Shown here piece by piece: positions 45,722 to 55,774 of a stretch of DNA of 64,000 nt. Position numbers and translations under genes: made by a program. How positions within the stretch are numbered: position 1 is the first letter of the stretch; every line of letters begins with the position of its first letter. The notes under the pieces were generated by a model that was not told the DNA's origin, ran no database searches, and was given only the letters and a program-made list of their open reading frames with translations. Source of the stretch: Marinobacterium iners DSM 11526 (GTDB taxonomy: Bacteria > Pseudomonadota > Gammaproteobacteria > Pseudomonadales > Balneatricaceae); NCBI RefSeq assembly GCF_900107855.1, contig NZ_FNRJ01000007.1, positions 1 through 64,000 of the forward strand. The letters run 5' to 3'.

Positions 45722-45923
45722 AGTAATCACCTTGTTTATTGAGACAGGTTCAGCATAAAACCGATTGTTGTTGGTGAGGTTGGACCAGACAGGGGCCAAA
45801 CCTCTTGGGTGCCCTGATGATAGCACCGAAAAGGCGTCTTATCATGGCACAGTTTGTAGCAGTATTATGAAGTGCAGACGGGCTGTACCAATTGCACCTC
45901 AATGGGTATGTTGAGGCGCAGGG

Positions 45924-45956
45924 GAAAAAAACAAGGCCTATCCCGCGCGAGACAGG
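45924..45956 (-). terminator. nudE terminator overlapping the stop codon
   Basis: On the minus strand CCTGTC pairs with GATAGG, followed by CCTTG and seven Ts. The stem overlaps the nudE stop codon. Its 6-bp length is modest, but the U tract is good. Confidence 0.5.
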
Positions 45957-46486
45957 CGCTGCTGTACCAGGCAGAGGGCGGCGATCGCACGGCCTTCGGA
46001 AAACTCTGCCTGGTCGAACAGCTCCGGCAGCTGTGACATGGGCCAGGGCACCAGTTCCAGTGGCTCGGGCTCATCACCTTCCAGTTTGTTGGAGTACAGA
46101 TCGCGTGCCAGAATCACCTCAAGCCGGTGCCCCATATAGTTGGGTGCCGCCGTGAGCTGGCGTATATGGCTCAGCTCGCGTGCGCCGAAGCCGGCTTCTT
46201 CCTGCAGCTCACGATTGGCGGCTGTCAGTGCATCCTCACCGGGGTCGATCAATCCCTTGGGTAGTGTCAGGACATACTCCTCCAACCCTGCGGCATATTC
46301 ACGAATCAGCAGCACCTCGTCGCGCTCGTTGATGGCGACGATCATCACCGCCCCGTGACCACCGGTTCTGAGCCGCTCATAGTGCCTCTCAACACCGTTG
46401 CTGAAACGAAGCTGCATGCTTTCAATATGAAACAGCCGGCTGCTGGCCACTTTGGTTAACTTCAAAATCTCGGGCTTGGCGGTCAT
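45938..46486 (-). CDS. nudE: ADP compounds hydrolase NudE (Nudix)
   Basis: 182 residues (E. coli NudE 186) with the Nudix box GLIDPGEDALTAANRELQEEAGFG around residues 78-101. It cleaves ADP-ribose, Ap3A and NADH to AMP and a second phosphate product. The flanking order nudE, yrfG, hslR, hslO, pckA is the same as in E. coli, with nudE divergent. The YEPEP-like segment EGDEPEPLELV is typical of this subfamily. Confidence 0.93.
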   Translation of the reverse strand: MTAKPEILKLTKVASSRLFHIESMQLRFSNGVERHYERLRTGGHGAVMIVAINERDEVLLIREYAAGLEEYVLTLPKGLIDPGEDALTAANRELQEEAGFGARELSHIRQLTAAPNYMGHRLEVILARDLYSNKLEGDEPEPLELVPWPMSQLPELFDQAEFSEGRAIAALCLVQQRLSRAG

Positions 46487-46532
46487 ACTGATATCCGAAA
46501 ACTGTTATTACCTGTCAGAGTGTTCCCTGATT

Positions 46533-47189
46533 ATGCTTGATTGGCAAGCCATAGATACTGTGCTGTTGGATATGGACGGCACCCTGCTCGACCTGCACTT
46601 CGATTCCCACTTCTGGCTTGATCTGGTGCCTCAACGCTATGCGCAAAAGCGAGGACTGGAGCTTGAGAATGCCCGCCAGTGGCTGCACGAGCGGATTCGG
46701 CAGGAGCAGGGCTCACTCAGCTGGTACTGCCTGGACTACTGGACCGAGCAGCTTGATCTGCCGATTGCCCAGCTGAAACGGGAGATCATGGATCGAATCG
46801 GCTTCCGCCCCGGCGCCGAAGCCTTTCTGCAGGCGCTGCGCCGCAGTGGACGGCGTACCGTGATCGCTACCAATGCCCACCGGGACAGTCTGGCCCTCAA
46901 GATCGAAGTGACCGGTATCGATCAGCAGGTGGACCTGGTGATCTGCTCGCACGATTTCGGCTATCCCAAGGAAGAGCAGGCGTTCTGGCAGACACTGCAG
47001 GAGGTGGAGCCTTTCAACCCGGCGCGCACACTATTGGTCGATGACAGTCTGGCGGTGCTGGCATCCGCACGGCGGTACGGTATCGCTCACCTGCTGTCGA
47101 TCACCCAACCGGACATGCAGCAGCCGGCGCGGCAAGTGACTGAATTCGATGCAACCAATGATTTCAGCGAGGTGATAGCAGCCCTATGA
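46533..47189 (+). CDS. yrfG: HAD-superfamily GMP/IMP nucleotidase YrfG
   Basis: 218 residues of the haloacid dehalogenase fold. Motif I is LLDMDGTLLDL near residues 10-20, motif II IATNAHRD, motif III with the Lys of GYPKEEQAFW, and motif IV LLVDDSLAVL. E. coli YrfG dephosphorylates purine nucleotides. The ATG at 46533 gives MLDWQAIDTVLLDMDG; the upstream frame crosses the gap to nudE. It overlaps hslR by 4 nt, so the two are co-translated. Confidence 0.92.
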   Translation: MLDWQAIDTVLLDMDGTLLDLHFDSHFWLDLVPQRYAQKRGLELENARQWLHERIRQEQGSLSWYCLDYWTEQLDLPIAQLKREIMDRIGFRPGAEAFLQALRRSGRRTVIATNAHRDSLALKIEVTGIDQQVDLVICSHDFGYPKEEQAFWQTLQEVEPFNPARTLLVDDSLAVLASARRYGIAHLLSITQPDMQQPARQVTEFDATNDFSEVIAAL

Positions 47190-47611
47190 GTCATCACCAT
47201 AAGGAAGAGCTGGAGCGCGAAAAGTCTCAACAGGCGCACCAGGGCGTGCGGCTGGACAAGTGGCTTTGGGCCGCCCGCTTTTACAAAACTCGGGCCCTGG
47301 CCAAGGAAATGATCGAGGGTGGCAAAGTGCATTACGATGGCCAGCGCAGCAAGTGCAGCAAACATGTGGAGATCGGTGCGCTGATCCGCCTGCGGCAGGG
47401 GAATGACGAAAAAACAGTCGAAGTGCTGGCGCTGTCGGATCAGCGTCGCGGTGCCTCGGAAGCACAAAAGCTGTATCGAGAAACCGAAGACAGCATCCGC
47501 GCCCGCGAACAGCGGGCACTGGAACGCAAGACCCAGGGCAGCGCGCCGGAGCAGCGGCCGAACAAGAAAAGTCGGCGTGAGCTGCTGCGGATCAAGGGCA
47601 GTTGGGACTGA
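47186..47611 (+). CDS. hslR: Ribosome-associated heat shock protein Hsp15
   Basis: 141 residues. The S4 RNA-binding domain (VRLDKWLWAARFYKTRALAKEMIEGGKVHYDGQRSK) covers about residues 20-80 and a basic tail follows, as in E. coli Hsp15 (133). Hsp15 rescues 50S subunits that still carry nascent peptidyl-tRNA after stalling. It is coupled to yrfG. In E. coli hslO follows directly; here a convergent PAP2 phosphatase gene lies between, with no gap between the two stops. Confidence 0.94.
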   Translation: MSHHHKEELEREKSQQAHQGVRLDKWLWAARFYKTRALAKEMIEGGKVHYDGQRSKCSKHVEIGALIRLRQGNDEKTVEVLALSDQRRGASEAQKLYRETEDSIRAREQRALERKTQGSAPEQRPNKKSRRELLRIKGSWD

Positions 47612-48406
47612 TCAGCGGCCCGGGTTGAAAAACGGCAGCCTTCCCAGCAGCGGAATGCGGCCGGCCAGTCGATACAGGGGCGTCAGCCCCATCAGCAGCC
47701 ATCGGTTGAGCCAGCCGGCAACCGGTGTGGCCCAAGCCCATGCCAGTGTGGTGAGCGCCAGACACATGCCACCAACGGCAGCATCGGTGAACCAGTGGGC
47801 TCCGCCAAACAGGCGTGGCAACATCAGAAAAATACCTAGCCCCGCCGCGCAGAAAGTTGCCGGGCTCCGCCGAATGAACAGCAAAAAACCGACCCAGACC
47901 AGCAGAACACTGGCATGGTCACCGGGAAAACTGGTAGACGCACTGTCCTTGGCCGGGATCTCTGGCAGATGTTCACCGAACAGATAGGCTGGCTGTAACT
48001 GCAGGGACGGGCTTGGACCACTGAGGCCGGCGCTGTGTGCGTACTCAGACAATAACTCCCGCATCGGCAACATCAACAGCATCAACAGTAGAAAACCGGT
48101 AAATGCGGCCTGAAGCTGATGACGTCTGAGCCCCCCCAGTCCGGGGAAGATCAAAAACAGCAGCATCACAACCGCTGAAAGGGCGTCAACCTCGCGGGTG
48201 TTCATCCATGCCCAGAAGTGAGCCCAAGGCTCGTTGTGGAACAGTGAGCCGTTGAGTGTGAAAAATACCGATCGGTCGATGCTGCGCCATATTTCACGAC
48301 CAGCATCGCTGGCAAAGCTGAGCAGCAGCAGAGCCGCCACCAGCTGAGTCGAAATGAATGCCAGCGGTCGCCAACGAGTGGAAAAGACAGGTTCCGGGGT
48401 GATCAT
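47612..48406 (-). CDS. PAP2-family membrane phosphatase
   Basis: 264 residues with about six membrane segments. The PAP2 active-site signature is complete: KDSASTSFPGDHAS near residues 153-166 (motif 2 SFPGDHA) and RLFGGAHWFTDAAVG near 200-214 (motif 3). Such enzymes dephosphorylate undecaprenyl pyrophosphate, lipid A, phosphatidylglycerol phosphate or similar lipids; the exact substrate cannot be read. The gene interrupts the hslR-hslO order and faces hslR tail to tail. It shares a 95-bp divergent promoter region with hslO that holds an 8-bp palindrome. Confidence 0.82.
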   Translation of the reverse strand: MITPEPVFSTRWRPLAFISTQLVAALLLLSFASDAGREIWRSIDRSVFFTLNGSLFHNEPWAHFWAWMNTREVDALSAVVMLLFLIFPGLGGLRRHQLQAAFTGFLLLMLLMLPMRELLSEYAHSAGLSGPSPSLQLQPAYLFGEHLPEIPAKDSASTSFPGDHASVLLVWVGFLLFIRRSPATFCAAGLGIFLMLPRLFGGAHWFTDAAVGGMCLALTTLAWAWATPVAGWLNRWLLMGLTPLYRLAGRIPLLGRLPFFNPGR

Positions 48407-48420
48407 CAGCGGTCCATTCA

Positions 48421-48448
48421 GCTAGAATTACGAAACCACTATTCTAGC
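48421..48448. promoter_or_regulatory. Palindrome in the PAP2-hslO divergent promoter region
   Basis: GCTAGAAT-N12-ATTCTAGC is a perfect 8-bp inverted repeat placed between the two divergent starts, a position typical of an operator. It does not match CIRCE or another operator I know. Confidence 0.45.
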
Positions 48449-48501
48449 AACACCGCTCGGCCGACTCACGCGGTACGAGCAGAAATCTCCGGGAATCCTG
48501 C

Positions 48502-49377
48502 ATGAGCAACCCAGATCAGATCCAGCGCATTCTGTTCGAACAGATTGATGTCCGCGGCGTGGTCGTCGGACTTGAAACCAGTTACCAGGAAGTGCTGGCG
48601 CGGCACGACTATCCGCCGGTACTGCAGCGGGTACTGGGGGAAATGCTGGCGGCCGTCGGCATGCTCAGCGCGACACTGAAGTTTGAAGGCCGCCTGCTGT
48701 TGCAGGCTGAAGGAGAAGGGCAGGTTAAGATGCTGATGGCTGAGTGCAACCGGCATCAGGATCTGCGCGCCATCGCCCGCTATGATGGAGAACTGGGCGA
48801 TGATCTGAGTTTTGATCAACTGCTGCAGAACGGTCGTATAGCCTTAACTATCGAACCGGAAAAGGGTCAGCGCTATCAAGGGGTTGTCCCGCTTGAAAAT
48901 GAGACGTTGGCGCAGTGCCTGCAGGCATATTTCGAACAATCTGAGCAGCTGGGTACCTCAATTCAGTTGGCCGCTGATGGGCAGCGCGCCGCCGGCCTGA
49001 TGTTGCAGGTTATGCCGGCCGAGGGGCGGGGAGATGAGGACTGGAATCGGGTCAGCATGCTGGCCTCTACGCTCAAGGATGAAGAACTGCTTCAGCTGGA
49101 CAACGAAGCGCTGCTGTTCCGTCTGTTCCATGAAGAGGAGTGTCGGCTGTATGAGCCTCAGCCGCTTCGATTCCGCTGTGACTGCTCACGCGAGCGTAGC
49201 GCCGAGGCACTGAAATTTATGACCGAAGAGGAATTGCTGGAGATTCTCAAGGAGCAGAACGGCATCATTGATGTGGGCTGTCAGTTCTGCAATCAGACCT
49301 ATAATTTCGATGAAACCGACATCCGTGCATTGTTCAGCGAACCGGGCTATCTCGACGAAGATGGTAGAATGCATTGA
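48502..49377 (+). CDS. hslO: Redox-regulated chaperone Hsp33
   Basis: 291 residues (E. coli 292). Hsp33 is a holdase switched on by oxidation plus unfolding. The C-terminal zinc switch has all four cysteines: CDC near residues 227-229 and CQFC near 260-263. The N-terminal part has YDGELGDDLSFDQLLQNG and the GTSIQLAADGQRAAGLMLQ segment. It is separated from hslR by the PAP2 gene, so it needs its own promoter within 48407-48501. pckA follows after about 200 bp. Confidence 0.95.
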   Translation: MSNPDQIQRILFEQIDVRGVVVGLETSYQEVLARHDYPPVLQRVLGEMLAAVGMLSATLKFEGRLLLQAEGEGQVKMLMAECNRHQDLRAIARYDGELGDDLSFDQLLQNGRIALTIEPEKGQRYQGVVPLENETLAQCLQAYFEQSEQLGTSIQLAADGQRAAGLMLQVMPAEGRGDEDWNRVSMLASTLKDEELLQLDNEALLFRLFHEEECRLYEPQPLRFRCDCSRERSAEALKFMTEEELLEILKEQNGIIDVGCQFCNQTYNFDETDIRALFSEPGYLDEDGRMH

Positions 49378-49498
49378 ATAATCAGTGAGTTGGAAAGGTG
49401 GCCGTAGGATCGGGGAGGATTTTAAATGAGAATGATTCCGGCAGTCCCATCCCGGCGGATTTTGTGCAATAATACGGCCCCAAAAATAACAACCCGAG

Positions 49499-49530
49499 CT
49501 GCGTTAACCGGAACGCAGTGGCCCTTTTTT
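49499..49530 (+). terminator. Hairpin plus T run in the hslO-pckA gap
   Basis: CTGCGTT-AACCGG-AACGCAG is a perfect 7-bp stem, with TTTTTT six bases further on, ending 44 nt before the pckA ATG. It could terminate hslO transcripts or attenuate pckA, since a TAATAC-like -10 lies upstream near 49470. Confidence 0.5.
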
Positions 49531-49573
49531 GCTTTCAGGTAATTGTTTGGCGAACAGCCAAGGGAATCCAGTA

Positions 49574-51121
<1,548 letters not shown>

Positions 51122-51142
51122 AACTGGACTTGATCCAAACGC

Positions 51143-51170
51143 AACGCCCCGCATGTCGGGGCGTTCTTGT
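51143..51170 (+). terminator. pckA terminator
   Basis: AACGCCCCG and CGGGGCGTT form a perfect 9-bp stem with a 5-base loop, followed by CTTGT. It lies 22 nt after the pckA stop and before the convergent stop at 51179, so it may act in both directions. Confidence 0.75.
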
Positions 51171-51178
51171 ATCCGGGA

Positions 51179-52150
51179 CTAGCGTTCAGCGGTCGGCACG
51201 ACAGACCGTACCAACAGTTTCTGCCAATACGGGTGTTTCAGGGTGCGGCTCAGCAGAGCGATGACCAGCAGGGCGAATCCCAGCCGTGCCCAGAAAATAC
51301 CGGACAGATCTGCCCCGATCAGCATGACCAGCAGGGTGTCTTCGATCAGGCTGTGACACAGGCCGAGCAGGCTGATGGCGGCAAAGATATCAGCCGGTGC
51401 GATGTCGCCTCGCTCGGCTTCACGAATCAGCAGTCCTCCGCCGTAGGCCAGACCCAGAGTCATGCCAATCAGAGTGATTGACAGAGCGCCGGGCGCGATG
51501 CCGATCAGTTTGAGTAACGGCCGCAGCAACCATTCCAGCAGACGCTCGATGCCGAGCAGACGCAACAGGCGCAGTGCGGTCAGCAGCAGAACGATTACTC
51601 CCGCAGTCCATGCCAGTGTTTTCAACTGGCCTAGTGTCCACCCGAGCAGGCTTGGGTCTTCCGGTTGAGGTACCCAAGGGACGCGATTGACGGCCTGCAG
51701 GGTTTCACTGTGCTGATAGAACTGGTGCAGCAGCACAGACAGAACAATGCCGCCACCGATACGCAGCAGCAGTTGTGGAATGACACGACAGCCCGCTTTC
51801 TGTGCTACGCGAATCTCAACCGGAAGGTTGTGAGCGCTGAGCAGCAGGGTACCAAGAATGGTGGCCTGGGCGATGCTCCAGTGCTCAGTGCCGGTGGTGG
51901 AAAAGAAGATGATAATGCCGGTGTAGATATTGGTCAGCATGGCACTGGCCCAGATCAACCCCGCCTCCGGCGGCAGCCCCATCCAGCCCATCAAGGGCGC
52001 AAACAGATGACCCAGTAGTTCAGCAGCCCCCAGTTCAGTCAGCAGCTTGACAATGAGAATGGCCGGAACCATCACTTTGAACAGGGTCAGAATCACCCTG
52101 TAACTGTCAGTCAGAATCTCTCTGATCGAATGCAGCAGGGCTCGATACAT
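51179..52150 (-). CDS. Nucleoside-recognition (Gate) domain membrane protein
   Basis: 323 residues with about eight membrane segments and two copies of the Gate/nucleoside-recognition domain, seen in SpmA/SpmB-like and nucleoside transporter proteins. Segments include LGHLFAPLMGWMGLPPEAGLIWASAMLTNIYTG-like helices and GMTLGLAYGGGLLIREAERGDI. Its start ATG shares one base with the ppx stop (TGATG), so it is translated by coupling to ppx. It may transport or sense a nucleoside-like or anionic compound; the substrate is not known. Confidence 0.75.
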   Translation of the reverse strand: MYRALLHSIREILTDSYRVILTLFKVMVPAILIVKLLTELGAAELLGHLFAPLMGWMGLPPEAGLIWASAMLTNIYTGIIIFFSTTGTEHWSIAQATILGTLLLSAHNLPVEIRVAQKAGCRVIPQLLLRIGGGIVLSVLLHQFYQHSETLQAVNRVPWVPQPEDPSLLGWTLGQLKTLAWTAGVIVLLLTALRLLRLLGIERLLEWLLRPLLKLIGIAPGALSITLIGMTLGLAYGGGLLIREAERGDIAPADIFAAISLLGLCHSLIEDTLLVMLIGADLSGIFWARLGFALLVIALLSRTLKHPYWQKLLVRSVVPTAER

Positions 52151-53670
52151 CAGCTGATCTTGAGCTTGAAATCAATATTGCGCAGGTAGCCGGCTTCCTG
52201 CTCCAGGTCAGCCCGGGTCAAGGGATGTTGATCCAACCAGCCCGGAGGGAGTGCCAGCTCGATTCGATGTCCGTCCACATTAAGCCTGAAAGCAGGCAGG
52301 CGTGCCTTGCTGCGGCTGCGGTGCAGCAATACCGCCAGCCGTAACAGCAGACAGAGGTAGCGGCAGGATGCTTTCAGAGCAGGCGGCAGGTTGCGAAACT
52401 CATCCTTGGGAAACTTGCGTCGGTGGCCCCGCACCAGAAATGCCAGCTGCTGCTGTTCGGGGCGGGTGAAGCCGGGCAAGTCTGAGTGCTGCAGCAGGTA
52501 GGCACTGTGTTTGTGAAACTGGCTGTGGGCTACAGCGAGTCCGATCTCGTGGGTCCTGGCCGCCCAACTCAGCAATTCTCGGTACTCGATATCCTGCAGC
52601 TTCCAGGCCTCTGCTGTCTGTTCCAGAGCGGCCAGTGCTGTCGCCTCTACCCGAGCGGCCTGACGCCTATCCACGTGGTAACGCCGAGCCAGTGCGGTGA
52701 TGGTGCGCTCGCGTACATCCTCATGGCGCAGTCTGCCTGCCATGTCATATAACAGGCCTTCACGCAGGGCGCCCTCTGAAAAACTCATGCTTTCGACGCC
52801 CAGAGATTCGAAAATGGCGCCGAGAATGGCGATGCCGGCGGGCAGTACGGCACAGCGCTCAGGCTTGATGCCATCAATCTGAATGCGATCAATATGCCCC
52901 ACACTGACCAGATACTCGCTGAGCTGTTTCAGTCCACTGGCACTGATCTGGTCATTGCTCAGGCCGAGAGAGATACAGGCCTGACGGGCGGCCTTGATGG
53001 TGCCTGATGCTCCTACACTGCTGCTCCAGCCGAGGCGGCGATAGCCACGCCGGATTGACAGCAGCTCCTGCAGGGCTGCTGTGCGTGCCTCTCGCATGGC
53101 GGCAGCCGAAATTTCACCGCTGGAAAAGAACAGGTCGGTATAGCTCACACATCCCATCTGCAGACTTTCACACAGGCGTGGCTCAAACCGGGAGCCGATA
53201 ATGAACTCAGTGCTGCCACCGCCAATATCCACCACCAGGCGTCGGCCGCTATCATCGGCCAGAGTATGCGAGACACCAAGATAGATCAGGCGGGCCTCCT
53301 CTCGACCGGCGATGACCTCAACCGGTGTGCCCAGCAGGGCCTCGGCCCGGGCAATGAAGTCATCACTGTTGCGAGCTTCGCGCAATGCGTTGGTGCCGAC
53401 TACCCGAATCGATTGGCGGGGAAGGTCCACGACCCGCTGGGCGAAGCGGCCCAGACACTCAAGCCCACGTGCCATTGCGTTTTCTGTCAGGCAGCCTTCG
53501 GCGTCGAGCCCGGCAGCCAGTTGTACTTTCTCCGACAGTACGTCCAGTGTGCTCAGTTCGCCGGCAAAAACGCGGGCAACGATGATGTGAAAACTGTTGG
53601 AGCCGAGATCGATGGCAGCCAACAGAGAGGTGTCGGCGGTCGCCACGGCAGCCGTGTCCTGTGCGTACAT
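52150..53670 (-). CDS. ppx: Exopolyphosphatase / Ppx-GppA family
   Basis: 506 residues. The actin-like ASKHA phosphatase domain has [17 protein letters not shown] near residues 18-34, [17 protein letters not shown]-like [13 protein letters not shown], and [10 protein letters not shown]; a C-terminal HD-like helical domain follows. It removes terminal phosphates from polyphosphate and may also hydrolyse pppGpp. The ATG at 53670 has GGGGAA 8 nt upstream. It is coupled to the Gate-domain protein gene downstream and divergent from trxA, as ppx and trxA-rho often are in Pseudomonas. Confidence 0.93.
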   Translation of the reverse strand: MYAQDTAAVATADTSLLAAIDLGSNSFHIIVARVFAGELSTLDVLSEKVQLAAGLDAEGCLTENAMARGLECLGRFAQRVVDLPRQSIRVVGTNALREARNSDDFIARAEALLGTPVEVIAGREEARLIYLGVSHTLADDSGRRLVVDIGGGSTEFIIGSRFEPRLCESLQMGCVSYTDLFFSSGEISAAAMREARTAALQELLSIRRGYRRLGWSSSVGASGTIKAARQACISLGLSNDQISASGLKQLSEYLVSVGHIDRIQIDGIKPERCAVLPAGIAILGAIFESLGVESMSFSEGALREGLLYDMAGRLRHEDVRERTITALARRYHVDRRQAARVEATALAALEQTAEAWKLQDIEYRELLSWAARTHEIGLAVAHSQFHKHSAYLLQHSDLPGFTRPEQQQLAFLVRGHRRKFPKDEFRNLPPALKASCRYLCLLLRLAVLLHRSRSKARLPAFRLNVDGHRIELALPPGWLDQHPLTRADLEQEAGYLRNIDFKLKIS

Positions 53671-53857
53671 CAGCGATTTTCCCCAATTTACAGCGGTCAA
53701 GAATGCAAAAATACCGGTTAACGGGGGCCGGATGCTACCCTTTTATGATGACAGTCGTACTGCAGTGTACGACGGACAGGATGTGGCAGGCGTGGGTAGC
53801 AGGTGTTATCATCCTGCCAATGTCTTAAACGCACCTCGTGCACTGGAGAATCGATCC

Positions 53858-54184
53858 ATGAGTGAAAATATCGTCAATGTGACTGACGCCTCCTTCGAAG
53901 AAGATGTTCTCAAGGCTGAGGGCGCTGTGCTGGTAGATTACTGGGCCGAGTGGTGTGGACCCTGCAAGATGATCGCCCCGGTGCTGGAAGAGATCGCCAA
54001 GGAATATGCGGGCAAACTGAAGGTTTGCAAATTGAACATCGACGAAAACAATGAAACGCCGCCCAAGTTTGGCATTCGTGGCATCCCGACTCTGATGCTG
54101 TTCAAGGGCGGTAATGTGGAAGCGACAAAGGTAGGCGCGCTGTCCAAGTCTCAGCTGGCGGCTTTCATCGACGCCAATCTGTGA
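53858..54184 (+). CDS. trxA: Thioredoxin 1
   Basis: 108 residues, the E. coli length. The active site WCGPCK is at about residues 32-37, with the conserved [10 protein letters not shown] context, [28 protein letters not shown] and the cis-Pro of GIPT. It reduces protein disulfides in the cytosol and is recycled by thioredoxin reductase. TGGAG lies 9 nt before the ATG. rho follows on the same strand, the common trxA-rho order. The wider open frame upstream is shadow sequence opposite ppx. Confidence 0.97.
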   Translation: MSENIVNVTDASFEEDVLKAEGAVLVDYWAEWCGPCKMIAPVLEEIAKEYAGKLKVCKLNIDENNETPPKFGIRGIPTLMLFKGGNVEATKVGALSKSQLAAFIDANL

Positions 54185-54244
54185 GCCTGGCCAGGTGGAA
54201 ACACGCAGGCTGCGCAACGGTCGCGTTTTTCCACCAGCTTCTGC

Positions 54245-54273
54245 TGGACAGGTCCCGTTTTACCTTTTATAGT
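54245..54273 (+). promoter_or_regulatory. rho promoter (sigma-70 type)
   Basis: TGGACA and TATAGT separated by exactly 17 bp, each five of six to consensus. Transcription would start near 54280, leaving a leader of about 120 nt before rho. Such leaders are used for Rho autoregulation in E. coli. Confidence 0.7.
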
Positions 54274-54401
54274 GGTCCCACATACCGGCCCGGCGATCCA
54301 TTGTCTGGGTGTCACAAGTAAGACCTTAACCTTATTTCTTCCGACTAACCATCCGGTTTCCATCCGTAACCAGCCGACTCTGGGCTGCTTCTCTGAATAC
54401 T

Positions 54402-55661
54402 ATGAATCTTACCGAACTCAAACTAAAAAGCGTTCCGGAACTTCTGGATATCGCCATCGAAATGGGCCTCGACAACATGGCCCGCTCCCGCAAACAGGAC
54501 GTGATCTTCGCTATTCTGAAGAAACATGCCAAAAGCGGAGAGGACATCTACGGTGACGGTGTGCTGGAGATCCTGCAGGACGGCTTCGGCTTCCTGCGCT
54601 CAGCCGATTCTTCCTACCTCGCTGGCCCTGACGATATCTATGTATCTCCCAGTCAGATCCGTCGTTTCAATCTGCGCACCGGTGACACCATCTCGGGCAA
54701 GATTCGCCCGCCGAAAGATGGGGAGCGCTACTTCGCGCTGCTGAAGGTCAACGAGATCAACTATGATCGCCCGGAAAACGCGAAAAACAAGATCCTGTTC
54801 GAAAACCTGACGCCTCTGTTTGCACAACAGCGCATGCGGATGGAAATCGGCAATGGCAGTACCGAGGATCTGACGGCGCGTGTAATTGATCTGGTGTGCC
54901 CCATGGGCAAGGGCCAGCGCGCCCTGATCGTATCACCGCCCAAGGCCGGTAAGACGCTGATGCTGCAGAACATTGCCAACAGCATCACCCGTAACAATCC
55001 TGAATGCTACATGATCGTGTTGCTGATCGACGAACGCCCCGAGGAAGTGACCGACATGCAGCGCACCGTTCGTGGTGAAGTGGTTGCATCCACCTTCGAC
55101 GAACCGCCGTCACGTCACGTACAGGTTGCTGAAATGGTGCTGGAAAAGGCCAAACGCCTGACCGAGCACAAGAAAGATGTGGTGATCCTGCTCGACTCCA
55201 TCACACGTCTGGCGCGTGCCTACAACACCGTTATCCCATCTTCGGGCAAGGTACTGACCGGTGGTGTTGATGCACACGCACTGGAGCGCCCCAAGCGCTT
55301 CTTTGGTGCAGCCCGTAATATCGAAGAAGGCGGCAGCCTGACGATCATCGCCACCGCACTGGTTGATACCGGCTCGAAAATGGACGAGGTTATCTTCGAG
55401 GAATTCAAGGGTACCGGTAACTCCGAAGTCCACCTGGACCGCAAGATTGCTGAAAAGCGTGTATTCCCGGCGATCAATATCCGCCGTTCAGGTACCCGCC
55501 GTGAAGATCTGCTGACCAGCGAAGAAGAGCTGCAGCGGATGTGGATTCTGCGCAAGCTGCTGGATCCGATGGACGACTCCGCAGCTACCGAGTTTGTGAT
55601 CGACAAACTGAAGGACTTCAAGACCAATGATGAGTTCTTCCTGTCGATGAAGCGCAAGTAA
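54402..55661 (+). CDS. rho: Transcription termination factor Rho
   Basis: 419 residues exactly as in E. coli. N-terminal helix bundle ([23 protein letters not shown]), OSB RNA-binding domain ([15 protein letters not shown] near 52-66, [19 protein letters not shown]), and the RecA-like ATPase with P-loop [12 protein letters not shown]-like SPPKAGKT near 178-185, [13 protein letters not shown], and the Q/R loops ending in [16 protein letters not shown]. The hexamer travels along RNA and releases RNA polymerase. It has a strong promoter at 54245 and ends in an intrinsic terminator. Confidence 0.98.
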   Translation: MNLTELKLKSVPELLDIAIEMGLDNMARSRKQDVIFAILKKHAKSGEDIYGDGVLEILQDGFGFLRSADSSYLAGPDDIYVSPSQIRRFNLRTGDTISGKIRPPKDGERYFALLKVNEINYDRPENAKNKILFENLTPLFAQQRMRMEIGNGSTEDLTARVIDLVCPMGKGQRALIVSPPKAGKTLMLQNIANSITRNNPECYMIVLLIDERPEEVTDMQRTVRGEVVASTFDEPPSRHVQVAEMVLEKAKRLTEHKKDVVILLDSITRLARAYNTVIPSSGKVLTGGVDAHALERPKRFFGAARNIEEGGSLTIIATALVDTGSKMDEVIFEEFKGTGNSEVHLDRKIAEKRVFPAINIRRSGTRREDLLTSEEELQRMWILRKLLDPMDDSAATEFVIDKLKDFKTNDEFFLSMKRK

Positions 55662-55701
55662 GCCGAATTCACCTGCTGTAGTGAACCAAGGCGACGAAAG
55701 C

Positions 55702-55730
55702 GGGGTAAGCTAATCACTTACCCCTTTTTT
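55702..55730 (+). terminator. rho intrinsic terminator
   Basis: GGGGTAAG and CTTACCCC form a perfect 8-bp stem with a 7-base loop, followed by six Ts. It lies 40 nt after the rho stop. Confidence 0.92.
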
Positions 55731-55774
55731 ATGTACAGGATGTACCCAGTCGTATTCTTTGGACAGGCGATCCC

